A DNA stretch of 64,000 bases from CAZBDV01 sp964490765 (GTDB lineage Bacteria; Cloacimonadota; Cloacimonadia; Cloacimonadales; JAJBBL01). Position 1 is the first letter of the stretch. Each line of letters begins with the position of its first letter. The stretch covers positions 54,746 to 118,745 of the forward strand of contig CAZBDV010000003.1 of NCBI GenBank assembly GCA_964490765.1, given 5' to 3'. Positions 16,059 to 25,510 of the stretch are shown piece by piece. Under the pieces are notes generated by a model that did not search any database, was not told the origin of the DNA, and saw only the letters and a list, made by a program, of their open reading frames with translations. The position numbers and the translations under genes were made by a program.

Positions 16059-18051
16059 GAAGATACTGATCGTATTTCGTAAAGAACTTCTCGACCTCTT
16101 CCGCGATAGAAGGACTATAATTTCTTCCGTAGTTCTCCCGATCATTCTCTATCCGGTCTTGATGATCGGATTCAATGCACTTATGTCACGCCAGACGGTG
16201 AAGCTGCACGAACAAGAAGTGATCATATATGTTATTGACAATGCCGGTGATGAGTATTCACAGATAGCCTTTGAGAGACTTGAGAAGACCCCAAAACTGC
16301 AGATCTTTCAAGAGATAGATCATTACAAAGTGCTTTTCAAAGAGAAGGTCATTCAGGCGATAGTAACCTTTGAAAGAGAGGAATTGTACGACGAGTTCTA
16401 TTATCTCAATGCCAGAATCACCTTCAACCGGGTTGATGAGAAGAGCGAACTGGCTTATAATACAGTAAGTAGGGTTTTGCAGGATCTCGAAAAGGAACTG
16501 GTTGGCAGCAGGCTGGAAGCTATCAATATATCAGAAGATATACTCAAAGCCGTCGAGGTGGAAGCTGATAATGTCGCTACAGAACAGCAGACACTCGGGA
16601 TGATACTGGCCAGGTTTTTACCCTATTTTCTCATTCTGATCTCTATCAGCGGTTCTTCTGTTGCAGCAGTGGATCTCGTTGCTGGAGAGAAGGAAAGAGG
16701 AACACTGGAGACGATTCTCGTCAGTGCAGCGAGTAGAATGGAATTGGTTCTCGGTAAATTCGTTGCTGTTATTTCAATTGCACTCCTGACAGTTCTTTTG
16801 AATCTTGCCAGTATCTTTTTCTCCTTCCGGCATCTGGTATCACAGGCAGCAGCAGAGTCTGTAGCAATTCAGATACCGTTTGGAAGTCTTTTTTTGATAC
16901 TGATCCTTATGGTGCCAATGATAATTTTCTTTGCGGCTGTGGTTTTCTCCTTTTCTACCTATGCCAGAAATATGAAAGAGAGTTACAGCTATACCCAACC
17001 GTTAATGATCGTTGCTATGTTGTTATCATTGATAAGTGCTCTGCCTGCGATAGAAACAACACTTGGTATGACCCTGATTCCCGTTATTAATGTCTCTTTG
17101 ATGATAAAGGATATCATGATGGGAGACCTGAATATCAGCTTCTTTATGACTACTCTAATCTCTACCTGCATCCTGGTAGTTCTGGCAGTTTCTTTTTCGA
17201 TCAAACTCTTTTCCAAAGAAGAAATACTGTTCCGCACTACCGAAGATACTGAGATAATCGATAAAAATAAGCGTGGCCTGAGGGTTCTCAGCTCCAAATT
17301 CGCCACTCTTTTCTTTATTCTAATCCTTCTTCTCTTTTATTATCTCGGTCTAAGCTGGCAGATTGCAGACCTGGAATCTGGTCTGATCAAGACACTTATA
17401 CTCCTGGTATTCTTGCCCACTCTCCTGATTATTAAAATAGGCAGGCTGAGTTTCAAAGAGGTATTGAGCCTGAAATTTACCAGAGCATCCAACTATCTGT
17501 TGATTCTTTTAGCATCGATTCCTATCTTTATACTGGTCACCCTGCTAAGTCAAATTATCAATATCATCTATCCCTTTCCCGAGCAATATCTGGAGAACTT
17601 TCAGAATCTCTATTTTCTTGAGGGGAGAACTTTCCTCTACTCTCTCTTTATCATAGCTCTTCTGCCGGGAATAGTAGAAGAGGTTATGTTCCGGGGTTAT
17701 TTTATAAAGGCTTTCAGGGAAAAGGGGATCTGGAACAGCATCGTTATCAGTGCCATTCTCTTTGCTATACTACATCTCGATATCTTCCGGTTCGTTCCGG
17801 TTGCTATTCTTGGAGTATGGATGGGATACCTTCTCGTCAAGTCCGGCAGTATATTCCTGCCGATACTGGCACATACAGCTAATAATTCTCTAGCTTTGTT
17901 TATTGCCAGATACGGAGAGGGTATACCCGGAATTGAACTTATAGTCAGTGATGATATGGTCGCCTGGTGGACAGTAATACCGGCAGCAATCCTTTTCCTG
18001 GTCCTGCTCGCAATTTTTGAGAAGACAAATAAGGGATTTTCAGTAGCTTGA
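16048..18051 (+). CDS. NatB-like ABC permease fused to CPBP intramembrane protease
   Basis: 667-aa membrane protein with two parts. Residues 1-390 form an ABC-2 type permease: helix 1 near 25-46, a large extracellular loop (about 47-185), then helices near 190-390 with the conserved GEKERGTLETILVSAASR (213-230). Residues 415-667 add a CPBP (CAAX/bacteriocin-processing) protease with about seven helices: E544 and E545 with R549 in EEVMFRG, H576 in AILHLD, and H609 with N613 in HTANN. All known catalytic residues are present. The fusion suggests that substrate processing and export are linked. It shares translation with the NatA-like gene. Confidence 0.9.
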   Translation: MSIKKILIVFRKELLDLFRDRRTIISSVVLPIILYPVLMIGFNALMSRQTVKLHEQEVIIYVIDNAGDEYSQIAFERLEKTPKLQIFQEIDHYKVLFKEKVIQAIVTFEREELYDEFYYLNARITFNRVDEKSELAYNTVSRVLQDLEKELVGSRLEAINISEDILKAVEVEADNVATEQQTLGMILARFLPYFLILISISGSSVAAVDLVAGEKERGTLETILVSAASRMELVLGKFVAVISIALLTVLLNLASIFFSFRHLVSQAAAESVAIQIPFGSLFLILILMVPMIIFFAAVVFSFSTYARNMKESYSYTQPLMIVAMLLSLISALPAIETTLGMTLIPVINVSLMIKDIMMGDLNISFFMTTLISTCILVVLAVSFSIKLFSKEEILFRTTEDTEIIDKNKRGLRVLSSKFATLFFILILLLFYYLGLSWQIADLESGLIKTLILLVFLPTLLIIKIGRLSFKEVLSLKFTRASNYLLILLASIPIFILVTLLSQIINIIYPFPEQYLENFQNLYFLEGRTFLYSLFIIALLPGIVEEVMFRGYFIKAFREKGIWNSIVISAILFAILHLDIFRFVPVAILGVWMGYLLVKSGSIFLPILAHTANNSLALFIARYGEGIPGIELIVSDDMVAWWTVIPAAILFLVLLAIFEKTNKGFSVA

Positions 18052-18073
18052 GCGAAACAATTCGGAGAGATAA

Positions 18074-18110
18074 ATAGCAGTTAGGGGGTGGTAGTAACCC
18101 TTTTTGCTAT
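18074..18110 (+). terminator. hairpin after the ABC permease gene, possible terminator
   Basis: ATAGCA (18074-18079) pairs with TGCTAT (18105-18110), with an inner AGGG/CCCT pairing and a T run inside the right arm. It lies 23 nt after the permease stop. The structure is imperfect. I found no glmS ribozyme core in this spacer (18052-18215). Confidence 0.3.
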
Positions 18111-18215
18111 GCAGGTTTAATAGAGCGAATAGATAAGCTCGGAGAACAGCGAAATTATGATGATAATACCAGTGAGTATGCATAATCTATGTAAGCTTAA
18201 ATGGGAGGATTCTTA

Positions 18216-20054
18216 ATGTGCGGGATTGTAGGATATATTGGAGATAGAGTGGCCACGCCAATAGTGCTGGAAGGTATCAAGCGGCTGGAATATCGTGGTT
18301 ATGACAGTGCTGGTATCGGGCTTATCGAAGAATCCGGCAAACTTCAGATATTCAAGAAAGAGGGGAAGGTAATAGATCTGGAGAGTTCACTCCCACCCCC
18401 CTCGAGTTTGAAATCGAATATAGCTATAGCCCATACGAGATGGGCTACTCATGGGCAGCCTTCTGCTGTCAATGCCCATCCACATACTGATGCCGGAAAG
18501 AGAATAGCACTCGTCCATAATGGTATTATAGAAAACTTCAAGATCCTGAAGGATAAGCTGGAGAAGATGGGACACACCTTTGAAAGTGAGACCGATACAG
18601 AAATCCTTACCCATTTGATCGGGCATCTTTATGATGAGACCGGTAATTTACAACAGGGAGTACAGGAAGCGCTTAAACTGGTAGAAGGTTCGTTTGGTAT
18701 AGCACTGATTTCACAGGATCACCCAGACCAGATCATTGCAGCCAGGCGAGGTAGTCCAATAGTATTGGGTATAGGCAAGAATGAGTTCTTTATTACCTCT
18801 GATGTAAATGCTATCATAATACATACGAAGAGGGTGATCTTTCTGGAGGACAACGAACTGGTAACGGTAAACAGAGAGGGATTCGAGATTTCAACTCTGG
18901 AGAATGAACTGGTCGAAGCAAAGATATCAATTGTAGACTGGGATGTCTCCTCCATCGATAAAGGTGAATTCCGGCATTTTATGCTCAAGGAGATCTTCGA
19001 GCAGCCGACCTCTGTCTTTAATGCCTTTCGAGGTAGGCTGATCGATCGACTTTCTACTGCCAGACTGGGCGGTCTGAATATGACCAATGAGGAATTACGG
19101 AAGATCAAGGGAATTCAGATCATAGCCTGTGGTACCTCCTGGCATGCCGGAATGATCGGTAAATATAACATCGAAAATCTGGCCCGCATACCTGTCAGTG
19201 TAGAATATGCGAGTGAGTATCGTTACCGGAATCCCATCATACCGGAAGATACTCTGGTTCTGGTGATCAGTCAGTCAGGCGAAACGGCCGACAGCCTAGC
19301 AGCTTTAAGGGAAGCCCAGGCTCGGGGTGCCAGAGTCCTTGGTATCACCAATGTAATAGGGAGCACAATAGCCCGCGAATCAGATGGTGGAGTATATATG
19401 TATTCCGGAGCAGAGATTGGTGTCGCCTCAACGAAAGCCTTTACTTCCCAGGTGACAATCTTGACTCTACTTGCTGTACTGCTTGGCAGGATGAAGAGTA
19501 TATCACCAACCTTTGGTGCGACTATTATCGAGGAGTTGAAGCAGATACCTGATAAGATCAGAACAATCCTTGATAAGAGTGATCATATAGAAGAGATCGC
19601 ACACAAATTAAAGGAAGCAGAAAATGCTCTCTATCTGGGACGGGGTGTGAACTATCCCGTTGCTCTCGAGGGTGCCCTGAAGTTAAAAGAGATCTCCTAC
19701 ATTCATGCAGAGGGTTATCCCGCAGCGGAGATGAAACATGGACCCATTGCCCTGATAGATGAACAGATGCCGGTTATAGCAATAGCCAACAGAGACAGCA
19801 TATACGACAAGGTGGTATCCAATCTAATGGAAGTGAAGGCCAGAAGTGGCAAGTTGGTTATTCTCGCTACTGAAGGTGATGAAGATATCAGGAGTCTCAG
19901 TGATGACATCATCTATATACCTGATACAATAGAACTTCTGCAACCCTTACTCTCGGTCATCCCCCTGCAACTATTGGCTTACTATGTAGCAGATCAGAGA
20001 GGTTTGAATGTCGATCAACCACGCAATCTGGCCAAGAGTGTTACTGTTGAATAA
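18216..20054 (+). CDS. glmS: glutamine--fructose-6-phosphate aminotransferase (isomerizing)
   Basis: Makes glucosamine-6-phosphate for cell-wall and lipid A precursors. The start is fixed by biology: the ATG at 18216 gives MCGIVGYIGD, so the catalytic cysteine becomes the N-terminal residue after Met removal, and GGGAGG lies 7 nt upstream. An upstream ATG at 18201 would bury it. The 612-aa protein has the glutaminase domain (1-240, with THTRWATHG-like segment AHTRWATHGQPS near 73) and two SIS sugar-isomerase domains (about 285-420 and 455-590), ending in RNLAKSVTVE. Length is normal. Confidence 0.96.
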   Translation: MCGIVGYIGDRVATPIVLEGIKRLEYRGYDSAGIGLIEESGKLQIFKKEGKVIDLESSLPPPSSLKSNIAIAHTRWATHGQPSAVNAHPHTDAGKRIALVHNGIIENFKILKDKLEKMGHTFESETDTEILTHLIGHLYDETGNLQQGVQEALKLVEGSFGIALISQDHPDQIIAARRGSPIVLGIGKNEFFITSDVNAIIIHTKRVIFLEDNELVTVNREGFEISTLENELVEAKISIVDWDVSSIDKGEFRHFMLKEIFEQPTSVFNAFRGRLIDRLSTARLGGLNMTNEELRKIKGIQIIACGTSWHAGMIGKYNIENLARIPVSVEYASEYRYRNPIIPEDTLVLVISQSGETADSLAALREAQARGARVLGITNVIGSTIARESDGGVYMYSGAEIGVASTKAFTSQVTILTLLAVLLGRMKSISPTFGATIIEELKQIPDKIRTILDKSDHIEEIAHKLKEAENALYLGRGVNYPVALEGALKLKEISYIHAEGYPAAEMKHGPIALIDEQMPVIAIANRDSIYDKVVSNLMEVKARSGKLVILATEGDEDIRSLSDDIIYIPDTIELLQPLLSVIPLQLLAYYVADQRGLNVDQPRNLAKSVTVE

Positions 20055-20087
20055 CCGGAAAGCTGAAAAGGTAATGACATCGATATT

Positions 20088-20849
20088 ATGGTAGCTATGA
20101 AAGCCGAAGCGGGTAACTATTTCTATACAGAGGGGATCCTTCTCAAACGTCAGCACTATAAAGAGAGTTCTCTTCTCTGCCGCGTTCTGACCAGAGATTT
20201 CGGTCTTATCAGTATCATCGCTACCGGAGCTCTCAAAGAGAAGAGTAGCTTTACCGGTTTGCTGGAGCCTTTCAATAGACTGCAACTCGATCTCTACCGG
20301 ACTCCCAGAGGGCAGATCTTTAACCTCCGTTCTGCTCAACTGACAGACAAGAGCAATATCCGGATGAATTATCAAAAAAAACTCCTTGTGAATGCTGCCA
20401 GTGAATTACTGCTCCAGACAGATTTCGCCATTGGAGAGGGTGAAGAATTCTTTTTACTTCTCTCAGAATATGTAAACTATCTGCAGAAAACAGATTATCA
20501 TCCCTTCCTGATCTTTCTGCGTTACATCAATAGATTTCTCATACTGTTAGGAATTCCCTATGATGCTGCCTGTGTAAAATGTCACTGCAGAGAATTCAAC
20601 TATTTCTTCCCTCAAGAGGATGGATTTCTCTGTTCCAAGTGCTTCAGGCCGATACTTTCCGATAATCTTCTTCGTTTACAGGATGATACTGCCGATCTGA
20701 TACAGAATATCTTTAATCTCTCTGCTTTAGATGAGAAGCAGATAAACCGGACGAGTGTCGAAGAGATAAAGAACATTCTGCTGATCCATCTGGCCAATCA
20801 CTTTAACAAACCGTTCCACCTCAACAGTTTGAAAGATTACATGAGTTGA
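20088..20849 (+). CDS. recO: DNA repair protein RecO
   Basis: 253-aa RecO: mediates loading of RecA with RecR and RecF. The N-terminal OB fold (residues about 8-85) has EGILLKRQHYKESSLLCRVL and GALKEKSSFTGLLEPFN; a C-terminal helical domain contains a zinc finger, CVKCHC near 162-167 and CSKCF near 181-185. The start may instead be the ATG three codons later (20097); neither has a clear ribosome site. It follows glmS by 33 nt. Confidence 0.88.
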   Translation: MVAMKAEAGNYFYTEGILLKRQHYKESSLLCRVLTRDFGLISIIATGALKEKSSFTGLLEPFNRLQLDLYRTPRGQIFNLRSAQLTDKSNIRMNYQKKLLVNAASELLLQTDFAIGEGEEFFLLLSEYVNYLQKTDYHPFLIFLRYINRFLILLGIPYDAACVKCHCREFNYFFPQEDGFLCSKCFRPILSDNLLRLQDDTADLIQNIFNLSALDEKQINRTSVEEIKNILLIHLANHFNKPFHLNSLKDYMS

Positions 20850-20969
20850 AACAGAATATCGGAGGCCTATACATCTCTTCAGAGAATTGTCCGATTCCTG
20901 CTGTACGATAAGCAGAGTCCTTTCAGGATTGTTTCTCTCATTCTTCAGGAAACGCTATATTTAACTTTC

Positions 20970-20998
20970 TTGACGAAATCCATATCTTCTGATTATCT
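20970..20998 (+). promoter_or_regulatory. probable sigma70 promoter of the DHH-CBS-nucleotidyltransferase gene
   Basis: TTGACG at 20970-20975, a 17-nt spacer, then TTATCT at 20993-20998. This would put the transcription start near 21005, about 55 nt before the ATG at 21059, which has GGAGG 9 nt upstream. Confidence 0.45.
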
Positions 20999-21058
20999 AA
21001 GAAAATAAACTAGGACCCGGATCAAACACCATGTGATAATATAAGGAGGATATAAAGG

Positions 21059-23674
21059 ATGGAGATAATCATCAGCCACTCAAACTGTGATTTTGATGGC
21101 TTTGCCTCTATGCTGGCTGCATCACTACTATATCCTCAAGCAAGGTTATGTATCACTGGTTCGGTCGAAGGTAATCTGAAGAATTTTCTGGAACGTTATC
21201 ATAACAAGTTCGATCTTCTGAAAGAGAAGAGTCTCAAGCTGGAAGAAGTAACGAGGATAATAGCGGTAGATAATAGAGATATTACCCGTCTGGGTAAAGT
21301 GGGTCATTATCTGATCAATAATCCTGAAAGACAAAAAGATATATCGATAATTTGTTATGACCACCATCCCGATTCTAAGGCCGATATAGTGGCTGACTAT
21401 ACCCATGTCGATCTTACCGGTGCCTGCACTACGGTGATGCTCGATTTTCTTAACAATGCCGGGATTCAGATCAGTCCTTTTTATGCTTCTATCTTTGCTC
21501 TTGGTATCTACGAAGATACCGGTAATTTTATGAATGCCAGCGTTACAGCACGAGATTTTGCAGCCGCATCTTATCTCTTTTCCATCGGTGCTTCTCTGAA
21601 TATGATTAGAGAGTATATGCCCAGGGAGTTTACTCCGAATCAGCTTAAACTGATCAATGAGATGCTCTCTATCTGTGAAACGATATCGATTAGAGGTATA
21701 GAGGTTTCTTTTATTGAACTGAAAACAGAGGGGTATCAGGAGGATATCGCCTACCTCCTTCAGACTGTTAAAGCAAGCCGCAATCTCAAGCTTCTCTTCT
21801 GCATCTGTTACCGGGATAATAAAGTGCAGGTCATTGCCCGTAATGACTATGATTTTCTCTACCTCGACAAGTTGATGCAGGCACTCGGTGGGGGAGGGCA
21901 TAAATCGGCAGCGTTTGCCTCTTTCAGTAAAAACGAGTATCGCGATATCAAACAGAAAATAATAGATATGCTCGAACAGCAGGTTCTTGAGTATGGTACA
22001 GCGTCAGATATAATGACCATCCCTGTAGACATCGTTCCACCAGAGATGAAGCTGACTGAGGCTCGGGAGTTTCTTATTACCAAGCATTACAGCACGCTGG
22101 TGATAGGGAGGGAGAGCCGTGTTGTAGGTATTCTTACAAAGAAGGATATCAGCCGGGCATTACATCACAAGATGGAGGAGACCCCTGTCGATAGTTGTAT
22201 GTCGACCGATGTGGTAACAGTGAAAGAGAACGAATCTATTAATACGGTATATAAGAAGATGGTAGATTTCAATATCGGACGGATACCGGTAGTCGATCAT
22301 GATAATAGAGTACAGGGTATCATAACCAGAAGTGATCTGCTGCACTATCATTTTCATTTTCTCTTCAAGCAGGATGAGATCGCAGCCGATTTCGATAATG
22401 TTAAAGGAGTGATGCAGAGGAATCTCTCTGAGGAGATAATTGAGTTGTTGAAACAAGCCGGGCATGTAGCCGAAACAATGGATATGAAGGCCTATGTCGT
22501 GGGTGGCTTTGTTCGAGATCTTATCATGCAACGATACAACTATGATGTCGATCTGGTAATCGAGGGTGACGGGTTACTTTTTTCTCAGGAGTTTACACGG
22601 AAATTCGGCAGAAAGTTCCGTCCCTTTCCACAGTTTGGTACCGCTTATGTGGTTTTGAAAAACGGTCGTAAGATAGATGTAGCAACGGCGAGAACAGAGT
22701 TCTATGCAGGGGCAGGGAGCCTGCCAGAAGTGGCTTTCTCCAGTATCAGAAATGATCTCTACCGGCGAGATTTCACCATCAACAGCCTGGCTGTCTGTAT
22801 CAACCCTAAGCAGTTTGGAATCCTTCACGATTATTTCGGTGGCCGACGAGATATCCGCCTGGGTGTTATCAAGGTACTCAACAATATGAGTTTTATCGAA
22901 GACCCGATCAGGATATTGAGAGCTATCCGTTTCGAACAGAGATTCGGTTTCAAAATCGATGAACGGACATTACATCTTCTGCACGGCAGTCTGAAGTTAA
23001 AGAGTCTCAAGAAAGTCTCAGCCGAGAGGATCAGAAGCGAGTTGATAGTATCCTGTAAGAAGGGCGCAGCAGAAGGCTTCTTTATGCGGCTTGAAGAATT
23101 GGGAATTCTCAGGGAGATAAATATCAATCTAGTATTTTCAACAAGAAAGAGAGAGGTCTGCCGGAAGATCAGTGAACTTGTTATCTGGTTCAAAAACAGC
23201 TTTCCATCCGAGAGACTGGAGAGCTGGATATGCTATCATTTAGCTCTCCTCGCTGATATAAGTCTCAGAATCAAACTGAAAATAGCCAGACAGTTGAAGT
23301 ACTCAAATTCGTTTATCTCCAGTGTTGAAAAAACAACCCGATTTAGTGAAGAAATATTGCCGAGACTCGAAAAGACCGATGATGAAGGTGAAATTGGTTT
23401 GGAGATGCGTCCTCTAAACGTGGAATCTATCATCTTTCTGATAGCCTATATCGAGAGTGATTCTATGAAAGAGAAACTCACTCGCTATCTGACTAAAACG
23501 AGATACATCGAAACCGAACTGAACGGTAAAGATCTTCTCTCCCTGGGCTTACCGGAAGGGAAGATTATCGGCAGAATTCTTAAAGAACTCTGGAAACGAA
23601 AAGTAGATGATGAACTTCCAGATCGAGAGTCCGAGATCGCTTTTATAAAGCAATACATAGCAGCGTTTGAGTGA
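21059..23674 (+). CDS. tRNA nucleotidyltransferase with DHH and CBS domains
   Basis: 871-aa multi-domain protein. Residues 1-310 are a DHH phosphoesterase: DFDG at 11-14, DHH at 101-103, and the DHHA1 motif GGGGHKSAA at 277-285. Residues about 313-430 form a CBS pair (for example HYSTLVIG and GRIPVVDHDNRVQGIITRSD), a possible adenosine-nucleotide sensor. Residues about 455-871 are a class II nucleotidyltransferase: GGFVRD at 482-487, the catalytic DVD at 496-498, and RRDFTINSLAV from 569. The same architecture is known for A-adding tRNA nucleotidyltransferases of some bacteria, where a separate enzyme adds CC. It repairs or matures tRNA 3' ends. Confidence 0.9.
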   Translation: MEIIISHSNCDFDGFASMLAASLLYPQARLCITGSVEGNLKNFLERYHNKFDLLKEKSLKLEEVTRIIAVDNRDITRLGKVGHYLINNPERQKDISIICYDHHPDSKADIVADYTHVDLTGACTTVMLDFLNNAGIQISPFYASIFALGIYEDTGNFMNASVTARDFAAASYLFSIGASLNMIREYMPREFTPNQLKLINEMLSICETISIRGIEVSFIELKTEGYQEDIAYLLQTVKASRNLKLLFCICYRDNKVQVIARNDYDFLYLDKLMQALGGGGHKSAAFASFSKNEYRDIKQKIIDMLEQQVLEYGTASDIMTIPVDIVPPEMKLTEAREFLITKHYSTLVIGRESRVVGILTKKDISRALHHKMEETPVDSCMSTDVVTVKENESINTVYKKMVDFNIGRIPVVDHDNRVQGIITRSDLLHYHFHFLFKQDEIAADFDNVKGVMQRNLSEEIIELLKQAGHVAETMDMKAYVVGGFVRDLIMQRYNYDVDLVIEGDGLLFSQEFTRKFGRKFRPFPQFGTAYVVLKNGRKIDVATARTEFYAGAGSLPEVAFSSIRNDLYRRDFTINSLAVCINPKQFGILHDYFGGRRDIRLGVIKVLNNMSFIEDPIRILRAIRFEQRFGFKIDERTLHLLHGSLKLKSLKKVSAERIRSELIVSCKKGAAEGFFMRLEELGILREININLVFSTRKREVCRKISELVIWFKNSFPSERLESWICYHLALLADISLRIKLKIARQLKYSNSFISSVEKTTRFSEEILPRLEKTDDEGEIGLEMRPLNVESIIFLIAYIESDSMKEKLTRYLTKTRYIETELNGKDLLSLGLPEGKIIGRILKELWKRKVDDELPDRESEIAFIKQYIAAFE

Positions 23675-23715
23675 TCTAAGAGTCTCTTAATATCGACTTA
23701 TGACTTACCCGTTAT

Positions 23716-25341
23716 CTATCTTTCTTCTTCTGATCTCATGAATGGGTAACGATAATCACCCGGTGGCAGGAAGTTGACTTTGATAGATCTCATTGAAATC
23801 CAGCGAAGCAGGTTGGCTATGGAACCCGCCTTGTCATTCGTCCCCGATTTTCTCCCACCGCCAAATGGCTGCTGACCCACTACAGCTCCCGTAGGCTTGT
23901 CGTTGATATAGAAGTTTCCAGCACTATGTCGGAGAGTTCTCTCCGCTTCCAGGATACTCTCCTGTTCAGAGGAAAATATCGAACCGGTAAGACCATATAT
24001 TGAAGTAGCATTACAAAGTTTCAACGTTTCACTAAACTTTTCATCGGGATAGATATAGATCGTCAGTAAAGGTCCGAAAATCTCTTCCTGCATTGTTGTA
24101 TAGGCAGGATCATCTGTCAAAACGACCGTCGGTTCGATAAAATATCCTTTACTATCATCATAGTTTCCACCGTAAACAATTCTGGCCTGTTCGGAAGTTT
24201 TTACATTCTCGATATACTTGACGACCTTTTGAAAACTCTTCTTATCGATCACAGCATTATGAAAGTTGCTGAGGTCAGCAGGATTCCCGGTTTTTACTCC
24301 CTTTAACTCTCCTGATAACTTTTGTAGAAAGCTATCTGCTATACTCTCCGGTAGATACATTCGTGAAGCAGCAGAACATTTCTGTCCCTGGTATTCAAAG
24401 GCACCCCGTATAGTTGCAGCTGTCAGAGCATCGAGATCAGCAGATCTATGAACGAAAATAAAATCCTTGCCGCCGGTTTCACCTACTATACGGGGATAAC
24501 TTCTGTAGGAGGCGATATTGTTCCCTATTGTTCGCCAGATATGCTGAAAGACTTCTGTGCTGCCGGTAAAATGAACACCTGTCAGTGATTGGTCTGAGAG
24601 GATCGGGTCACCTACCTCCTTCCCGGAGCCGGGGAGCATATTGATAACCCCATCTGGCAGACCTGCCTCCTGAAGGATCTTCATTATGAAATGAGCAGGA
24701 TAGACTGCTGTACTGGCCGGTTTCCAAATGACGGTATTACCGGCAATTGCGGGAGCTGTAGGTAGATTACCGGCTATGGAGGCAAAGTTGAAAGGGGTAA
24801 TAGCGAAGATAAAACCTTCGAGCGGACGGGGATCAAGATAGTTCCATTCACCTTTGGGAGAGATAAGAGTATGTTTACGCCATATCTGCTCTACGAAATA
24901 GGGATTGAATCTCCAGAAATCGATCAGTTCGGCAGTATCGATCTCTGCCTGGTGAACGTTCTTGCTCAGATTCAACATGACTATAGCATTAAAGGTATGG
25001 CGATACTTGACACTTAGAAGTTCTGCAGCTCTCAGAAAGATCGCAGCCCGGTGCTGATAAGGAAGACTCGACCACTTCTCCCACGCCCTGTTAGCAGCAA
25101 CAATAGCCTCGTCGATCTCCTTACGGCTGACCAGATGAAACTGGCCGATGCTATGTTGATGCGCGTGAGGCTGAATCAGAGGTGAAATCTTTTTTGTTCT
25201 TACCTCTTTGCCATCAATAATAGCCGGTATATCTATGTTATCAGTTACAATTCTCTTTAATTCTACCTGCAGAATTTTCCGCTCTTCACTTCCTACGTCA
25301 TAACTCAAGACCTTTTCGTTTTGAGGATCAGGGACAATCAT
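23716..25341 (-). CDS. pruA: L-glutamate gamma-semialdehyde (pyrroline-5-carboxylate) dehydrogenase
   Basis: 541-aa NAD(P)-dependent aldehyde dehydrogenase that turns glutamate semialdehyde into glutamate in proline and arginine/ornithine breakdown. The general base E288 is in RIVGETGGKDF and the catalytic nucleophile C322 in EYQGQKCSAASR. GNTVIWKPAS (about 201-210) and FTGSTEVF (258-265) bind the cofactor. The pattern matches the eukaryotic-type P5C dehydrogenase. AAGGAGG precedes the ATG. It is divergent from a TetR-type gene. With glutamate dehydrogenase (34906-36237) it would feed 2-oxoglutarate formation. Confidence 0.92.
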   Translation of the reverse strand: MIVPDPQNEKVLSYDVGSEERKILQVELKRIVTDNIDIPAIIDGKEVRTKKISPLIQPHAHQHSIGQFHLVSRKEIDEAIVAANRAWEKWSSLPYQHRAAIFLRAAELLSVKYRHTFNAIVMLNLSKNVHQAEIDTAELIDFWRFNPYFVEQIWRKHTLISPKGEWNYLDPRPLEGFIFAITPFNFASIAGNLPTAPAIAGNTVIWKPASTAVYPAHFIMKILQEAGLPDGVINMLPGSGKEVGDPILSDQSLTGVHFTGSTEVFQHIWRTIGNNIASYRSYPRIVGETGGKDFIFVHRSADLDALTAATIRGAFEYQGQKCSAASRMYLPESIADSFLQKLSGELKGVKTGNPADLSNFHNAVIDKKSFQKVVKYIENVKTSEQARIVYGGNYDDSKGYFIEPTVVLTDDPAYTTMQEEIFGPLLTIYIYPDEKFSETLKLCNATSIYGLTGSIFSSEQESILEAERTLRHSAGNFYINDKPTGAVVGQQPFGGGRKSGTNDKAGSIANLLRWISMRSIKVNFLPPGDYRYPFMRSEEER

Positions 25342-25369
25342 ACTACCTCCTTTAGAGATTATTGCTGTT

Positions 25370-25461
25370 AACCAAATACGCTTGTTATTAATATAATCAA
25401 ATAACTGCCAGATAGGGAAAGGAATCTCTCATTACTTGACAATTTGGTTGTTAGTATAATC
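25370..25461. promoter_or_regulatory. divergent promoter/operator region of pruA and TetR gene
   Basis: The octamer AACCAAAT (25370-25377) is repeated inverted as ATTTGGTT (25442-25449). Next to each lies a TTGTTA...TATAATC-like block (25383 onward and 25449-25461). GTTATT and AATAAC form a further dyad near 25384-25405. TTGACA is present at 25436-25441 but only 13 nt before TATAAT. These symmetrical pieces suggest TetR operator sites controlling both directions; a real -35/-10 pair cannot be fixed. Confidence 0.4.
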
Positions 25462-25510
25462 GTCAGTTCAGGCAATCATTCTGAGTTTAAGGAGGGAGCG
25501 ACCTGCTATT

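Noticed and set aside
18052..18215. glmS ribozyme in front of glmS
   Set aside because: I found no ribozyme core; only a weak hairpin at 18074-18110, better placed as the end of the ABC operon.
21146..21901. 251-codon minus-strand frame
   Set aside because: It is antisense to the DHH domain of the nucleotidyltransferase and has no domain.
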